A stretch of DNA of 64,000 nt, taken from positions 3,348,001-3,412,000 of the forward strand of contig NZ_CP082945.1 of NCBI RefSeq assembly GCF_019933235.1, in the 5' to 3' direction. The translations under genes and the position numbers were made by a program. The notes under the pieces are model-generated. The model saw nothing but the letters and a program-made list of their open reading frames with translations. It did not search any database and was not told the origin of the DNA. Within the stretch, counting starts at the first letter, position 1. Each line of letters opens with the position of its first letter. Positions 1 to 8,628 of the stretch are shown one piece after another. Source of the DNA: Streptomyces angustmyceticus (GTDB taxonomy: Bacteria; Actinomycetota; Actinomycetes; Streptomycetales; Streptomycetaceae).

Positions 1-1
1 G

Positions 2-235
2 CGTCACCCGGGGGTGCTGGCCGAGGCGATGGAGGGCTTCGGGGTCGCCGAGGCGGCCGCCGCACACGGGGTGCCGGTGCTGGAGGTCCGTACGGTCTCC
101 AACGCCGTCGGCCCCCGCGACCGCGGCGCCTGGCGCATCGGTGCCGCGCTCACCGCCCTGACCGGCGCCTTCCGTACGCTTCCCGGAGCCCTGACGGCCG
201 CCACCGGACCGGCTCCGGATCTTCACCGCTCCTGA
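2..235 (+). CDS. mqnB: Futalosine hydrolase, C-terminal part
   Basis: Only the last 77 codons lie in the window; the gene begins upstream. MqnB removes the base from futalosine (or aminodeoxyfutalosine) in the futalosine route to menaquinone. The visible tail has the VSNAVGPRDR stretch found near the end of MqnB-type nucleosidases, followed by the Trp-containing C-terminal helix. The stop lies 10 bases before the mqnD start, with GAGGAG between, so the two are an operon. The call rests on the tail motif plus the neighbour. Confidence 0.85.
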   Translation, partial: RHPGVLAEAMEGFGVAEAAAAHGVPVLEVRTVSNAVGPRDRGAWRIGAALTALTGAFRTLPGALTAATGPAPDLHRS

Positions 236-245
236 GGAGGACCCC

Positions 246-1097
246 GTGACCCGGCCGCTGGACATCGCGTACTCGCCGTGCCCGAACGACACCTTCGTCT
301 TCGACGCGCTGGCGCACGGCCGCGTCCCGGACGCGCCGGAGCTGGCGGTCACCTTCGCCGACATCGACGTCACCAACGGCATGGCCGAACGCGGTGAGTT
401 CGATGTGCTGAAGGTGTCGTACGCGGTGCTGCCGTGGGTGCTCGACGACTACGCGCTGCTGCCCTGCGGCGGGGCGCTGGGGCGGGGCTGCGGGCCGCTG
501 GTGCTGACCCGGGAGGAGGGCGCGGCGGCGGATCTGGCGGGCCGGACGGTCGCGGTGCCCAGCGAGCGGTCCACCGCGTATCTGCTGTTCCGGCTGTGGG
601 CGGCGGCCGAGGTGCCGGGCGGGGTCGGGGAGATCGTGGTGCTGCCGTTCCACGAGATCATGCCGGCCGTGCGCGACGGCAAGGTCGACGCGGGCCTGGT
701 CATCCACGAGGCGCGCTTCACCTACCAGGACTACGGGCTGTTCTGCCTGGCCGACATGGGCGAGCACTGGGAGCTGACCACCGGCCTGCCGATCCCGCTC
801 GGCGCGATCATCGCCAAGCGGTCGCTGGGCGAGCCGGCGCTGCGCGAGCTGGCGGCGGCGATCCGCAGCTCGGTGCTGATGGCCTGGGACGACCCGGAGG
901 CGTCCCGGCCGTACGTCCTGGAGCACGCCCAGGAGATGGACCCGAAGGTCGCCGACCAGCACATCGGGCTGTACGTCAACGAGTTCACCGCCGACCTCGG
1001 CGAGGACGGCTATGCCGCGGTGCGCGGGCTGCTCACCCGCGCCGCGGCCGAGGGGCTCGTTCCGCCCCTCGGCCGTGATGCGCTGCGCTTCGTGTGA
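246..1097 (+). CDS. mqnD: 1,4-dihydroxy-6-naphthoate synthase
   Basis: MqnD converts cyclic dehypoxanthinyl futalosine to 1,4-dihydroxy-6-naphthoate in the cytoplasmic futalosine pathway to menaquinone. The 283-residue product matches the family length. It has the N-terminal SPCPNDTF signature (about residues 10-17), the TFADID strand, and VIHEARFTYQ (around 155), all expected of this periplasmic-binding-protein-like fold. The GTG start follows GAGGAGG in the short gap after mqnB. No membrane segment is seen, as expected for a soluble enzyme. Confidence 0.95.
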   Translation: MTRPLDIAYSPCPNDTFVFDALAHGRVPDAPELAVTFADIDVTNGMAERGEFDVLKVSYAVLPWVLDDYALLPCGGALGRGCGPLVLTREEGAAADLAGRTVAVPSERSTAYLLFRLWAAAEVPGGVGEIVVLPFHEIMPAVRDGKVDAGLVIHEARFTYQDYGLFCLADMGEHWELTTGLPIPLGAIIAKRSLGEPALRELAAAIRSSVLMAWDDPEASRPYVLEHAQEMDPKVADQHIGLYVNEFTADLGEDGYAAVRGLLTRAAAEGLVPPLGRDALRFV

Positions 1098-1146
1098 GAG
1101 ACGCGGCGGCTGACGGCGCGGCGGCGCCGCCGGCCCGCCGGGCTGC

Positions 1147-1530
1147 TCAGACGTCCAGTTGGTCGGCGACGGCGCGCAGCATGCCGGCGATCTTCGCGCC
1201 GTGCACCTTGTCGGGGTAGCGGCCGCGCTCCAGTTGCTGGGTGACGTTCTCCAGGAGGGTGGTCAGGTCCTGGACGATGGAGGCGAGTTCATCGGGCTTG
1301 CGGCGCTGCGCCGCGGCCACCGAGGGTGCGGGGTCGAGGAGCGTCACGGTCAGCGCCTGATCGCCGCGCTGGCCCGCGACGACGCCGAATTCGACGCGCT
1401 GGCCAGGCTTGAGTGCGGCCACGCCGTCGGGCAGCACCGACGAGTGCACGAAGACGTCACCGCCGTCATCGCGGGAGAGAAAGCCGAAGCCCTTCTCACT
1501 GTTGAACCACTTGACCTTGCCGGTAGGCAC
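1147..1530 (-). CDS. Cold-shock domain protein with C-terminal extension
   Basis: Residues 1-66 are a cold-shock domain: GKVKWFNSEKGFGFL carries RNP1 and DVFVHSSVL carries RNP2, so single-stranded nucleic-acid binding is expected. Unlike the 67-residue CspA type at 28.4 kb, this protein is 127 residues. Its extra half is rich in charged and hydrophobic residues (DLTTLLENVTQQLERG) and looks helical. This longer form recurs in actinobacteria, but the role of the tail is unknown to me. GTG start. It is transcribed toward mqnD, and the two genes converge. Confidence 0.9.
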   Translation of the reverse strand: MPTGKVKWFNSEKGFGFLSRDDGGDVFVHSSVLPDGVAALKPGQRVEFGVVAGQRGDQALTVTLLDPAPSVAAAQRRKPDELASIVQDLTTLLENVTQQLERGRYPDKVHGAKIAGMLRAVADQLDV

Positions 1531-1767
1531 GTCTGTCCTCGTCCTCGTACTCGTTGGAAAGAAACGTTGAAATCTGGGGCCGGGTCTCCTGCGGATACTG
1601 CGGGGTGAGCGTCCCCCGCCCGTGGAGAACGGGAGCGGGAGAGGGGCTGGACAGCAGTGCAGCGGGCCGCAGGACCCGCCGTCACCAAGGCTAATGGTCC
1701 CCCGGCCGGTGACAAGACGCCGCCGGGTGGATCCTCGGTGCTTCTGGCCCCGACTTACCCTGGTCAG

Positions 1768-2028
1768 GTGTCTGACGAAACGCCCCAGGCCGGGGATCTG
1801 CTGGTCCGAATCGGCGCGATCATGTTCCTAGTTGGCGCAGCGGCCACTCTCGCCACGGTGGCGCCGCTGTTCCTCGGGACCGAGCCGCTGCCGTCCGTCT
1901 TCTACTGGCTGTGCATGCTGATGGGCCTCGGCTTTCTCGTCGCGGCGACCGGAGTGATCCGTTCCGCCCGCGCCGGGCGCCGTCAGGCAGCGGCGTCGTC
2001 GCCCCCGTCGGCGCCCTCCGCCACATAG
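1768..2028 (+). CDS. Small two-helix membrane protein, unknown function
   Basis: The 86-residue product has two hydrophobic segments (about residues 12-38 and 44-68) and a basic C-terminus, so a small integral membrane protein is likely. I do not recognise a family. I chose GTG at 1768 because a TANNNT-type -10 (TACCCT, 1756-1761) sits six bases upstream, which would give a leaderless message. The frame stays open further upstream, to 1657, without a better start. Its last 46 bases overlap the 3' end of the convergent HAD gene. Confidence 0.65.
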   Translation: MSDETPQAGDLLVRIGAIMFLVGAAATLATVAPLFLGTEPLPSVFYWLCMLMGLGFLVAATGVIRSARAGRRQAAASSPPSAPSAT

Positions 2029-2630
2029 CGCGCCAGCCAGGCCGGGAACTCCGCCAGGCCGGCGAGCACCACATCGGCGCCGGCCTCGCGCAGCTGCGCG
2101 GCGTCGCACGGGCCGGTGGCGACCGCGACGGACAGCGCGCCGGCGGCGCGCGCCCCCGCGACGTCGCCGGTGTGATCGCCGACGTAGACCCCCGCCCGGT
2201 GTTCGCGCAGCGCCTCGGCCTTGGCCTCGGCCCACAGCGAGCCGACGAGGGCGTCCGCGTCGAGGCCGAGGTGCGCCAGGTGCAGTTCGGCGCTGGGCTG
2301 GTACTTCGCCGTCACCACGACGGCCCGGCCGCCCGCCGCGTGCACCGCGTCCAGGGCCTCGCGGGCGCCGGGCAGGGCGGGCGACGCGGCGATCGCGTAC
2401 TCCGGGTAGAGGGCGCGGTAGAGCTCGGCGATCTCCGCCACCCGCTCCTCGGGGAACCAGCGGCGGACCTCCTCCTCCAGCGGGGGCCCCAGCCGGCTCA
2501 CCGCGAGGTCGGCGTCGACGAAGGTGCCGGTCCTGGCCGACAGCTCCTGGTACGCGGCCTTGATGCCCGGACGGGAGTCGATCAGGGTCATGTCGAGGTC
2601 GAAGCCGACCGTGAGGGGGTGCGCAGCCAT
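1983..2630 (-). CDS. HAD-superfamily hydrolase (phosphatase-like)
   Basis: A 215-residue haloacid-dehalogenase-like hydrolase. Motif I is FDLDMTLID near residue 10 (the first Asp is the nucleophile), motif II VVVTAK near 110, and motif IV YVGDHTGDV near 160. The cap between motifs I and II is helical, as in the phosphoglycolate phosphatase subfamily. Substrate cannot be assigned. An in-frame ATG at 2639 is an equally possible start, three codons earlier. The gene runs against the small membrane protein, and their 3' ends overlap. Confidence 0.85.
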   Translation of the reverse strand: MAAHPLTVGFDLDMTLIDSRPGIKAAYQELSARTGTFVDADLAVSRLGPPLEEEVRRWFPEERVAEIAELYRALYPEYAIAASPALPGAREALDAVHAAGGRAVVVTAKYQPSAELHLAHLGLDADALVGSLWAEAKAEALREHRAGVYVGDHTGDVAGARAAGALSVAVATGPCDAAQLREAGADVVLAGLAEFPAWLARYVAEGADGGDDAAA

Positions 2631-2689
2631 GCCCGCCATTGTGCCCGCGGCGGCCCCGCCGGCGGCAGGAGGCCCCTGGCCCGGCCTCC

Positions 2690-3865
2690 TCACCGCGGCA
2701 CCCGCCGCATCCGCCACACCAGGAACAGCGCCGAGGCGATGGCCGCCACCCGCACCACCCCCGGCAGCCCGTCGAGCATCTCCTGCCCCAGGCGCCCCTG
2801 CGCGATCGGCTCGCCCCAGCGCCCGTCGAAGCGGCCCCACAGCCACACCACCAGACCGCCGACGACGGTGCCCGGCACCCCGAGCGCCGCGATCTTGGCC
2901 TCGGTCCGGGTCAGCCGCCGGGAGACGTAGGCGAGGCCCCAGCCGCCCGCCAGCGCGAGCCACGACCCCAGCGCCGCACCGGCCACCAGCAGCAGGACGG
3001 CCAGCGTCAGCACCGGGCTGAGCGGCGCCCGCGCGGGCACCACCACGGTCTCCCCGGCGTCGGCCGCGGGCGCCGCACCGGCCGCGGCCCCGCGCCGCCG
3101 CCCGAGCACCCGGCGGACCAGCCGCGGCAGCCGGCGCCCGGCGGGGGCCGCGCCGTCCTCGCCGGCGTCCTGCGCCCCGTCCGCCTCGGCGCCGTCCTTC
3201 TTCAGCGAGAGCGGGTCGTTCTCCGGCCGGTCCCACATCTCCGGGATCTCGATTCCGCCGACGAACCCCGGCACGGTCTCGCCCGGCCCGAACGGCGCCG
3301 GCTCGACCCGCCACCAGTCGGGCGCGTCGCCGTCGCCCAGCTCGTCCGCGCCGGCCAGGTGCGGCGGCAGCCCGACGGACGGCGCGGACTCCGGCCCGCC
3401 GCCGCGCGGGGCGGGCACCGCGCCCCGGGAGTCCTTGCCGGGCGGGGCGTCCTTGCCCTGCGCGGACGCCATGCCGCGCCGGGCCAGCCCGGTGAGCTTG
3501 TCGCGCGCGGCGGACGTCCACGGGCGTAGCGGCTCCGGCGGCTGCGCGGGGGCCGGGCCGAGCGGTACCGAGGGCCCGGCGCCCGGCGTGCTCCCGGTCT
3601 CCGGCCGTCGCGCCGGGCCGCCCCAGGACGCGCCCGGCATCCGGTCGTCCGCGCTGCCCGCGGCCGCGACCACCGCCTCCGGCGTCCCCAGCCGTGCCAG
3701 GACCCGCTTCACCCCGGACACCGAATCGGCCTGCTGTCCGTCTATCTCCGCCCGGAGCCCGGTGACCAGCCGCATCCGGGTGGCGGCGGGCAGTCCGCGC
3801 TGCTGGGCCAGGTCGCCGACCCGGCTCAGATAGTCATAGACGAGCTGATCGCTCTCGATCCCCAC
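2690..3865 (-). CDS. HAAS-domain membrane protein
   Basis: 391 residues. The first 70 (YLSRVGDLAQQRGLPAATRM...) resemble the HAAS/DUF1700 helical domain that often precedes membrane segments in PadR-linked proteins. A long Pro/Gly/Ala-rich linker (about 75-260) follows, then three or four C-terminal membrane helices (around 285-390). GTG at 3865 is chosen because the N-terminal domain starts there and the reading frame upstream is antisense to the helicase gene. Function is unknown; signalling or envelope stress is only a guess. Confidence 0.7.
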   Translation of the reverse strand: MGIESDQLVYDYLSRVGDLAQQRGLPAATRMRLVTGLRAEIDGQQADSVSGVKRVLARLGTPEAVVAAAGSADDRMPGASWGGPARRPETGSTPGAGPSVPLGPAPAQPPEPLRPWTSAARDKLTGLARRGMASAQGKDAPPGKDSRGAVPAPRGGGPESAPSVGLPPHLAGADELGDGDAPDWWRVEPAPFGPGETVPGFVGGIEIPEMWDRPENDPLSLKKDGAEADGAQDAGEDGAAPAGRRLPRLVRRVLGRRRGAAAGAAPAADAGETVVVPARAPLSPVLTLAVLLLVAGAALGSWLALAGGWGLAYVSRRLTRTEAKIAALGVPGTVVGGLVVWLWGRFDGRWGEPIAQGRLGQEMLDGLPGVVRVAAIASALFLVWRMRRVPR

Positions 3866-4064
3866 GAAATCCCCTGCGGCGTCCGCTGGTTGCTGCCCCG
3901 ACGGTACCGCCTCGGCCGGCCGGCGGGCCGGAGGCCGCGGGGCCGGAGCGGGGGTGGCGTGCCGGGGCGCGGCGGGGTGGCGCGGGCGTGGCGTTGCGGC
4001 GCTCCGCCCGGGCCGTGCCCGCGCTCGCTCCCCCGTCCTGCCCCGTCCCGCTAACGTAGGACGA

Positions 4065-6599
4065 ATGACCGGTACACCCCGCACCCTCGCCGAGGAGCTC
4101 AGGACCCGCACCGACCGCGGGCTCGCCGGGCTGCTGCGGGCACGTCCCGACCTGCTCAATCCGGTGCCGGGCGACGTCACCCAGCTCGCCACCCGGGCCG
4201 GGACGCGGGCGTCGGTTCTCCGCGCGGTGGAGCGGCTCGACCGGTTCGTGCTGCAGACCGCGGAGGCGCTGGCGGTGGCGCCCGACCCGTGCCCGTACGA
4301 CACGCTGGCCGCGCTGATGGCCGGGGACGCCGGGGACCCGGAGGTCGCCGCCGAGCTGCCCCGCGCGGTGGCGGAGCTGCGTGCGCAGGCGCTGGTGTGG
4401 GGGCCTGACGACCGGCTGCGGCTGGTGCGGACGGCTCGCGAGCTGCTCGGCCCGAGCGCCGCGCACCCGTCACCGACCGGCCTGGGCCCGACCGTCGCCG
4501 AGGCCGCGGCCGGCATGTCGCCGGGGCGGCTGCAGGAGATCCTCGCCGCGGCCGGGCTGCCCGCCACCCACGACCCGGTCACCGCGGTCGCCGCGCTCAC
4601 CGGGCTCTTCACCGACCGCGTACGGATGGCGGCGCTGCTGGACACCGCGCCCGCCGAGTCCGTCGCCGTCCTCGACAGGTTGCTGTGGGGCCCGCCGTAC
4701 GGCGGGGTCACCGACCGCCCGGCGCCGCATCTGCGGTGGCTGCTGGACCGGGGCCTGCTGATCCCGGCGGGCGCCCGCAACGTGGTGCTGCCGCGGGAGG
4801 CGGCGCTCCATCTGCGTGCCGGGCGCGCCCATCACACCCCCGAGCCGGTCCCGCCCGCCCTCGCGCCCGTCACCGAACGCGATCCACAGCTTGTGGACAA
4901 CGCGGCCGCGAGCCAGGCGTTCACCGCGCTGGCGACCGTCGAGGAGCTGCTCAAGGAGTGGGACCTGGGCGGGCCGGCCGTGCTGCGCGCCGGCGGGATG
5001 AGCGTCCGCGACCTCAAGCGGACCGCCGCCGCCCTGGACACCACCGAGCAGCTCGCCGCCTTCTGGCTCGAACTCGCCTACGGGGCGGGGCTGATCGCCT
5101 CCGACGGCGAGGCCGACGAGCGGTTCGGGGCCACCCCGGCCGCCGAGGAGTGGCTGCAGCTGCCCGACCACGAGCGCTGGGCCGTGCTCATCGGCGGCTG
5201 GCTCGCCGCGACCCGCACGCCGGGCGTCGTCGGCACCGCCGACGCCAAGGGCCGCGCCCTGGCCGCCCTCGGCCCGCACCTCGACCGCTCCCCCGCCCCC
5301 GAGGTCCGCCGCCGCGCCCTCGCCCTCCTCGCCTCCCTGCCGCCCGGCGCCTCCGTACCGGCGACGGCGGTCCTGGCGCGGCTGCGGTGGGAGCGTCCGC
5401 TGCGCGGCGACGCGGCCGCGGGACAGATCCCGGCACCGGCCGCCGGCCGGACCCCGGCCGCGGGCGGCTCCGCCACCCCGCCCGTCCCCGCCGCCCCCGC
5501 GCCCGCCGACGACCTGCGCTCGCGCCTGGCCCAGGGAACCCTGGCCGAGGCCGAGTTGCTGGGCGTGACCGGCCGCGGCGCGCTCGCCGCCCACGGCCGC
5601 GCCCTGCTCGACACCGGCACCGACGCGGCCCCCTCCCCCTCGGACACCGGCGCCACGGCGCACCGCGCCGCCGCCCTCCTCGCCCCGCTCCTGCCCGAGC
5701 CCGTCGACCACGTTCTCCTCCAGGCGGACCTGACGGCGGTGGCCCCCGGGCCGCTGGAGCGCCCGCTCGCCGAGGCGCTCGGCGTGCTCGCCGACATCGA
5801 GTCCAAGGGCGGCGCGACGGTCTACCGCTTCACGCCCGCCTCCGTGCGCCGCGCCCTGGACGCCGGCCGCTCCGCCGCCGAGCTGCAGGAGTTCCTCGCC
5901 GCGCACTCCCGCACCCCGGTCCCCCAGCCGCTCGCCTACCTCGTCGACGATGTGGCCCGTAAGCACGGCCGGCTGCGGATCGGCGCGGCCGCCGCGTACG
6001 TCCGCTGCGACGACGACGCGCTGCTCTCCGAGATCCTCGCCGACCGCCGCGCCGCCGCCCTCCGGCTGCGCCGGCTCGCCCCGACCGTGCTCGCCGCCCA
6101 GACCTCCCCCGACCAACTCCTCGACGGCCTGCGGGCGATGGGGTACGCCCCGGCCGCCGAGTCCGCCGCCGGTGACGTGCTGATCGCCCGCGCCGACACC
6201 CACCGCACCCCGCCGCGCACCGCCCCCGTCCCGGTGCCCGACGGCCCGCCGTCCCCCGACCCCACGCTCCTCACCGCGGCGGTGCGCGCCATCCGCGCCG
6301 GCGACCTCGCGGCCACCGCCGAACGCAAGCCCGTCCACACCCCCGCCCCGGCCCCCGGCGCCCTCCCCCGCACCACCTCCGCCGAGACCCTCGCCACCAT
6401 GCAGGCCGCGGTCCTGACCCACTCCGCCCTGTGGATCGGCTACGTCAACGCCGACGGCGCCGCCAGCCAGCGGGTCATCGCGCCGGTCCGCGTCGAGGGC
6501 GGCTTCGTGACGGCCTACGACCACACCTCCGACGAGGTCCGCACCTACCCCCTGCACCGGATCACGGGGGTGGCGGAGCTGGCGGACGACTCGGTCTGA
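4065..6599 (+). CDS. Helicase-associated (XPB/Ssl2 C-terminal-like) protein
   Basis: An 844-residue protein matching a large actinobacterial family annotated as helicase C-terminal-domain protein. It lacks Walker A and DEAD motifs, so it is probably not itself a helicase. The C-terminal third carries the PF13625-like region (VLLQADLTAVAPGPLE, then LADIESKGGATVYRFT). A Pro/Ala-rich linker occupies about 460-480. It lies 178 bases before the XPB gene on the same strand, and this pairing suggests a joint role in repair or transcription. TAACGT sits seven bases before the ATG, suggesting a leaderless start. Confidence 0.8.
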   Translation: MTGTPRTLAEELRTRTDRGLAGLLRARPDLLNPVPGDVTQLATRAGTRASVLRAVERLDRFVLQTAEALAVAPDPCPYDTLAALMAGDAGDPEVAAELPRAVAELRAQALVWGPDDRLRLVRTARELLGPSAAHPSPTGLGPTVAEAAAGMSPGRLQEILAAAGLPATHDPVTAVAALTGLFTDRVRMAALLDTAPAESVAVLDRLLWGPPYGGVTDRPAPHLRWLLDRGLLIPAGARNVVLPREAALHLRAGRAHHTPEPVPPALAPVTERDPQLVDNAAASQAFTALATVEELLKEWDLGGPAVLRAGGMSVRDLKRTAAALDTTEQLAAFWLELAYGAGLIASDGEADERFGATPAAEEWLQLPDHERWAVLIGGWLAATRTPGVVGTADAKGRALAALGPHLDRSPAPEVRRRALALLASLPPGASVPATAVLARLRWERPLRGDAAAGQIPAPAAGRTPAAGGSATPPVPAAPAPADDLRSRLAQGTLAEAELLGVTGRGALAAHGRALLDTGTDAAPSPSDTGATAHRAAALLAPLLPEPVDHVLLQADLTAVAPGPLERPLAEALGVLADIESKGGATVYRFTPASVRRALDAGRSAAELQEFLAAHSRTPVPQPLAYLVDDVARKHGRLRIGAAAAYVRCDDDALLSEILADRRAAALRLRRLAPTVLAAQTSPDQLLDGLRAMGYAPAAESAAGDVLIARADTHRTPPRTAPVPVPDGPPSPDPTLLTAAVRAIRAGDLAATAERKPVHTPAPAPGALPRTTSAETLATMQAAVLTHSALWIGYVNADGAASQRVIAPVRVEGGFVTAYDHTSDEVRTYPLHRITGVAELADDSV

Positions 6600-6777
6600 G
6601 CGGCGGGCGCGCGCCGCTCGGACCGGGCCCCGGCGGCCGTCACTGCCGATCGCCGCGGCGATGCGGCACACTGGACGTTTGGCCGTATGTGCGGCCGAGG
6701 CCGTGGGCCGGTGATCGACGGCCCGGCCCCGCGGCCGGTGCCGGCGGCCGACAGCCGGGAAGCGAAAGGCGAGGCGT

Positions 6778-8430
6778 GTGAACGGACCCCTCATCGTCCA
6801 GAGCGACAAGACGCTGCTGCTGGAGGTGGACCACGACCAGGCGGACGCCTGCCGGCGGGCCATCGCGCCCTTCGCCGAGCTGGAGCGGGCGCCGGAGCAC
6901 ATCCACACCTACCGGGTGACGCCGCTCGGGCTGTGGAACGCGCGGGCCGCCGGGCACGACGCCGAGCAGGTCGTCGACGCGCTGGTGCAGTTCTCGCGGT
7001 ACCCCGTGCCGCACGCGCTGCTCGTCGACATCGCCGAGACCATGTCCCGCTACGGGCGCCTCACCCTGGTCAAGCACCCCGCGCACGGCCTGGTGCTCAC
7101 CACCACCGACCGCCCGGTGCTGGAGGAGATCCTGCGCTCGAAGAAGGTGCAGCCGCTGGTCGGGGCCCGGCTGGACCCGGACTCCGTCGTGGTGCACCCG
7201 TCGGAGCGCGGCCAGATCAAGCAGACGCTGCTCAAGCTGGGCTGGCCGGCCGAGGACCTGGCCGGCTACGTCGACGGCGAGGCGCACCCGATCGAGCTGG
7301 ACGAGAACGGCTGGGCGCTGCGGCCCTACCAGCAGCAGGCCGTCGAGGGCTTCTGGCACGGCGGCTCGGGCGTGGTCGTGCTGCCCTGCGGCGCCGGCAA
7401 GACGCTGGTCGGGGCGGGCGCGATGGCGCAGGCCAAGGCCACCACGCTGATCCTGGTGACGAACACCGTCTCGGCCCGGCAGTGGAAGCACGAGCTGGTC
7501 AAGCGGACCTCGCTCACCGAGGAGGAGATCGGCGAGTACAGCGGGACGAAGAAGGAGATCCGGCCGGTCACCATCGCCACGTACCAGGTGCTGACGACCA
7601 AGCGGAAGGGCGTCTACCCGCACCTGGAGCTGTTCGACTCCCGGGACTGGGGCCTGATCGTCTACGACGAGGTGCACCTGCTGCCCGCGCCGGTCTTCAA
7701 GTTCACCGCCGACCTCCAGGCGCGGCGCCGGCTGGGCCTGACCGCGACGCTGGTGCGCGAGGACGGCCGGGAATCGGACGTGTTCTCCCTCATCGGGCCC
7801 AAGCGCTTCGACGCGCCCTGGAAGGAGATCGAGGCGCAGGGGTACATCGCCCCCGCGGACTGTGTCGAGGTCCGGGTCAACCTCACCGACACGGAGCGGC
7901 TGGCGTACGCGACGGCCGAGACCGACGAGAAGTACCGCTTCTGCGCGACCACCGCCAGCAAGCAGAACGTGACCGAGGCGCTGGTCCGCCGCCACCAGGG
8001 CCAGCAGACGCTGGTCATCGGGCAGTACATCGACCAGCTGGACGAGCTGGGCGAGCATCTGGACGCCCCGGTGATCAAGGGCGAGACCACCAACGCGCAG
8101 CGCGAGAAGCTCTTCGACGCCTTCCGGCAGGGCGAGCTCTCGGTGCTGGTCGTCTCCAAGGTCGCCAACTTCTCCATCGACCTCCCCGAGGCCACCGTCG
8201 CGATCCAGGTGTCCGGCACCTTCGGCTCGCGCCAGGAGGAGGCCCAGCGGCTGGGCCGGGTGCTGCGCCCCAAGGCGGACGGGCACGAGGCGCGCTTCTA
8301 CTCGGTCGTCGCCCGCGACACCATCGACCAGGACTTCGCCGCCCACCGCCAGCGCTTCCTGGCCGAGCAGGGCTACGCCTACCGCATCGTGGACGCGGAC
8401 GAACTGCTGGCGGCGGACGAGGACGTCTGA
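6778..8430 (+). CDS. XPB-like DNA repair helicase
   Basis: A 550-residue superfamily 2 helicase of the bacterial XPB type. Seen in order: an N-terminal damage-recognition-like region, Walker A PCGAGKT (203-209), DEVH (297-300), LTATL motif III (near 321), and the motif VI stretch QRLGRVLRPK near 490. Bacterial XPBs unwind DNA 3' to 5' using ATP; their in vivo repair role is less settled than in archaea and eukaryotes. GTG start preceded by AAAGGCGAGG. It follows the helicase-associated gene and is followed by a repeat tract. Confidence 0.95.
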   Translation: MNGPLIVQSDKTLLLEVDHDQADACRRAIAPFAELERAPEHIHTYRVTPLGLWNARAAGHDAEQVVDALVQFSRYPVPHALLVDIAETMSRYGRLTLVKHPAHGLVLTTTDRPVLEEILRSKKVQPLVGARLDPDSVVVHPSERGQIKQTLLKLGWPAEDLAGYVDGEAHPIELDENGWALRPYQQQAVEGFWHGGSGVVVLPCGAGKTLVGAGAMAQAKATTLILVTNTVSARQWKHELVKRTSLTEEEIGEYSGTKKEIRPVTIATYQVLTTKRKGVYPHLELFDSRDWGLIVYDEVHLLPAPVFKFTADLQARRRLGLTATLVREDGRESDVFSLIGPKRFDAPWKEIEAQGYIAPADCVEVRVNLTDTERLAYATAETDEKYRFCATTASKQNVTEALVRRHQGQQTLVIGQYIDQLDELGEHLDAPVIKGETTNAQREKLFDAFRQGELSVLVVSKVANFSIDLPEATVAIQVSGTFGSRQEEAQRLGRVLRPKADGHEARFYSVVARDTIDQDFAAHRQRFLAEQGYAYRIVDADELLAADEDV

Positions 8431-8501
8431 GGGGGCGGCGCGGCGGGCGCGGCGGGGCGTTGAGGACGTCTGCGCCTGCGCCCGGCGGCCGGGAGCCGGC
8501 C

Positions 8502-8606
8502 CGGTTTGCGGCTCCCCGGTTTGCGGCTCCCCGGCTTGCGGCTCCTCGGTTTGCGGCTCCCCGGCTTGCGGCTCCTCGGTTTGCGGCTCCTCGGTTTGCG
8601 GCTCCC
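8502..8606. repeat. 15-bp tandem repeat, seven copies
   Basis: Seven back-to-back copies of CGGTTTGCGGCTCCC in perfect 15-base register, varying only as T/C at position 4 and C/T at position 15. The tract fills most of the 198-base gap between the XPB stop and the convergent GT87 stop. It stays open when read as protein but no start or domain supports coding. Its role is unknown. Confidence 0.95.
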
Positions 8607-8628
8607 GCCGGCTCCCGACTCCCGGCGC

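Noticed and set aside
4470..6908. An 812-codon minus-strand frame opposite the helicase-associated gene
   Set aside because: It is Gly/Arg-rich with no domain and mirrors the third-position GC of the real gene.
6640..8346. A 568-codon minus-strand frame opposite XPB
   Set aside because: Antisense to a protein with full helicase motifs; it has no family signature.
8502..8606. CRISPR array
   Set aside because: Units are contiguous 15-mers without spacers. The same holds for the 7-base array at 62473 and the 38-base repeats at 47720.
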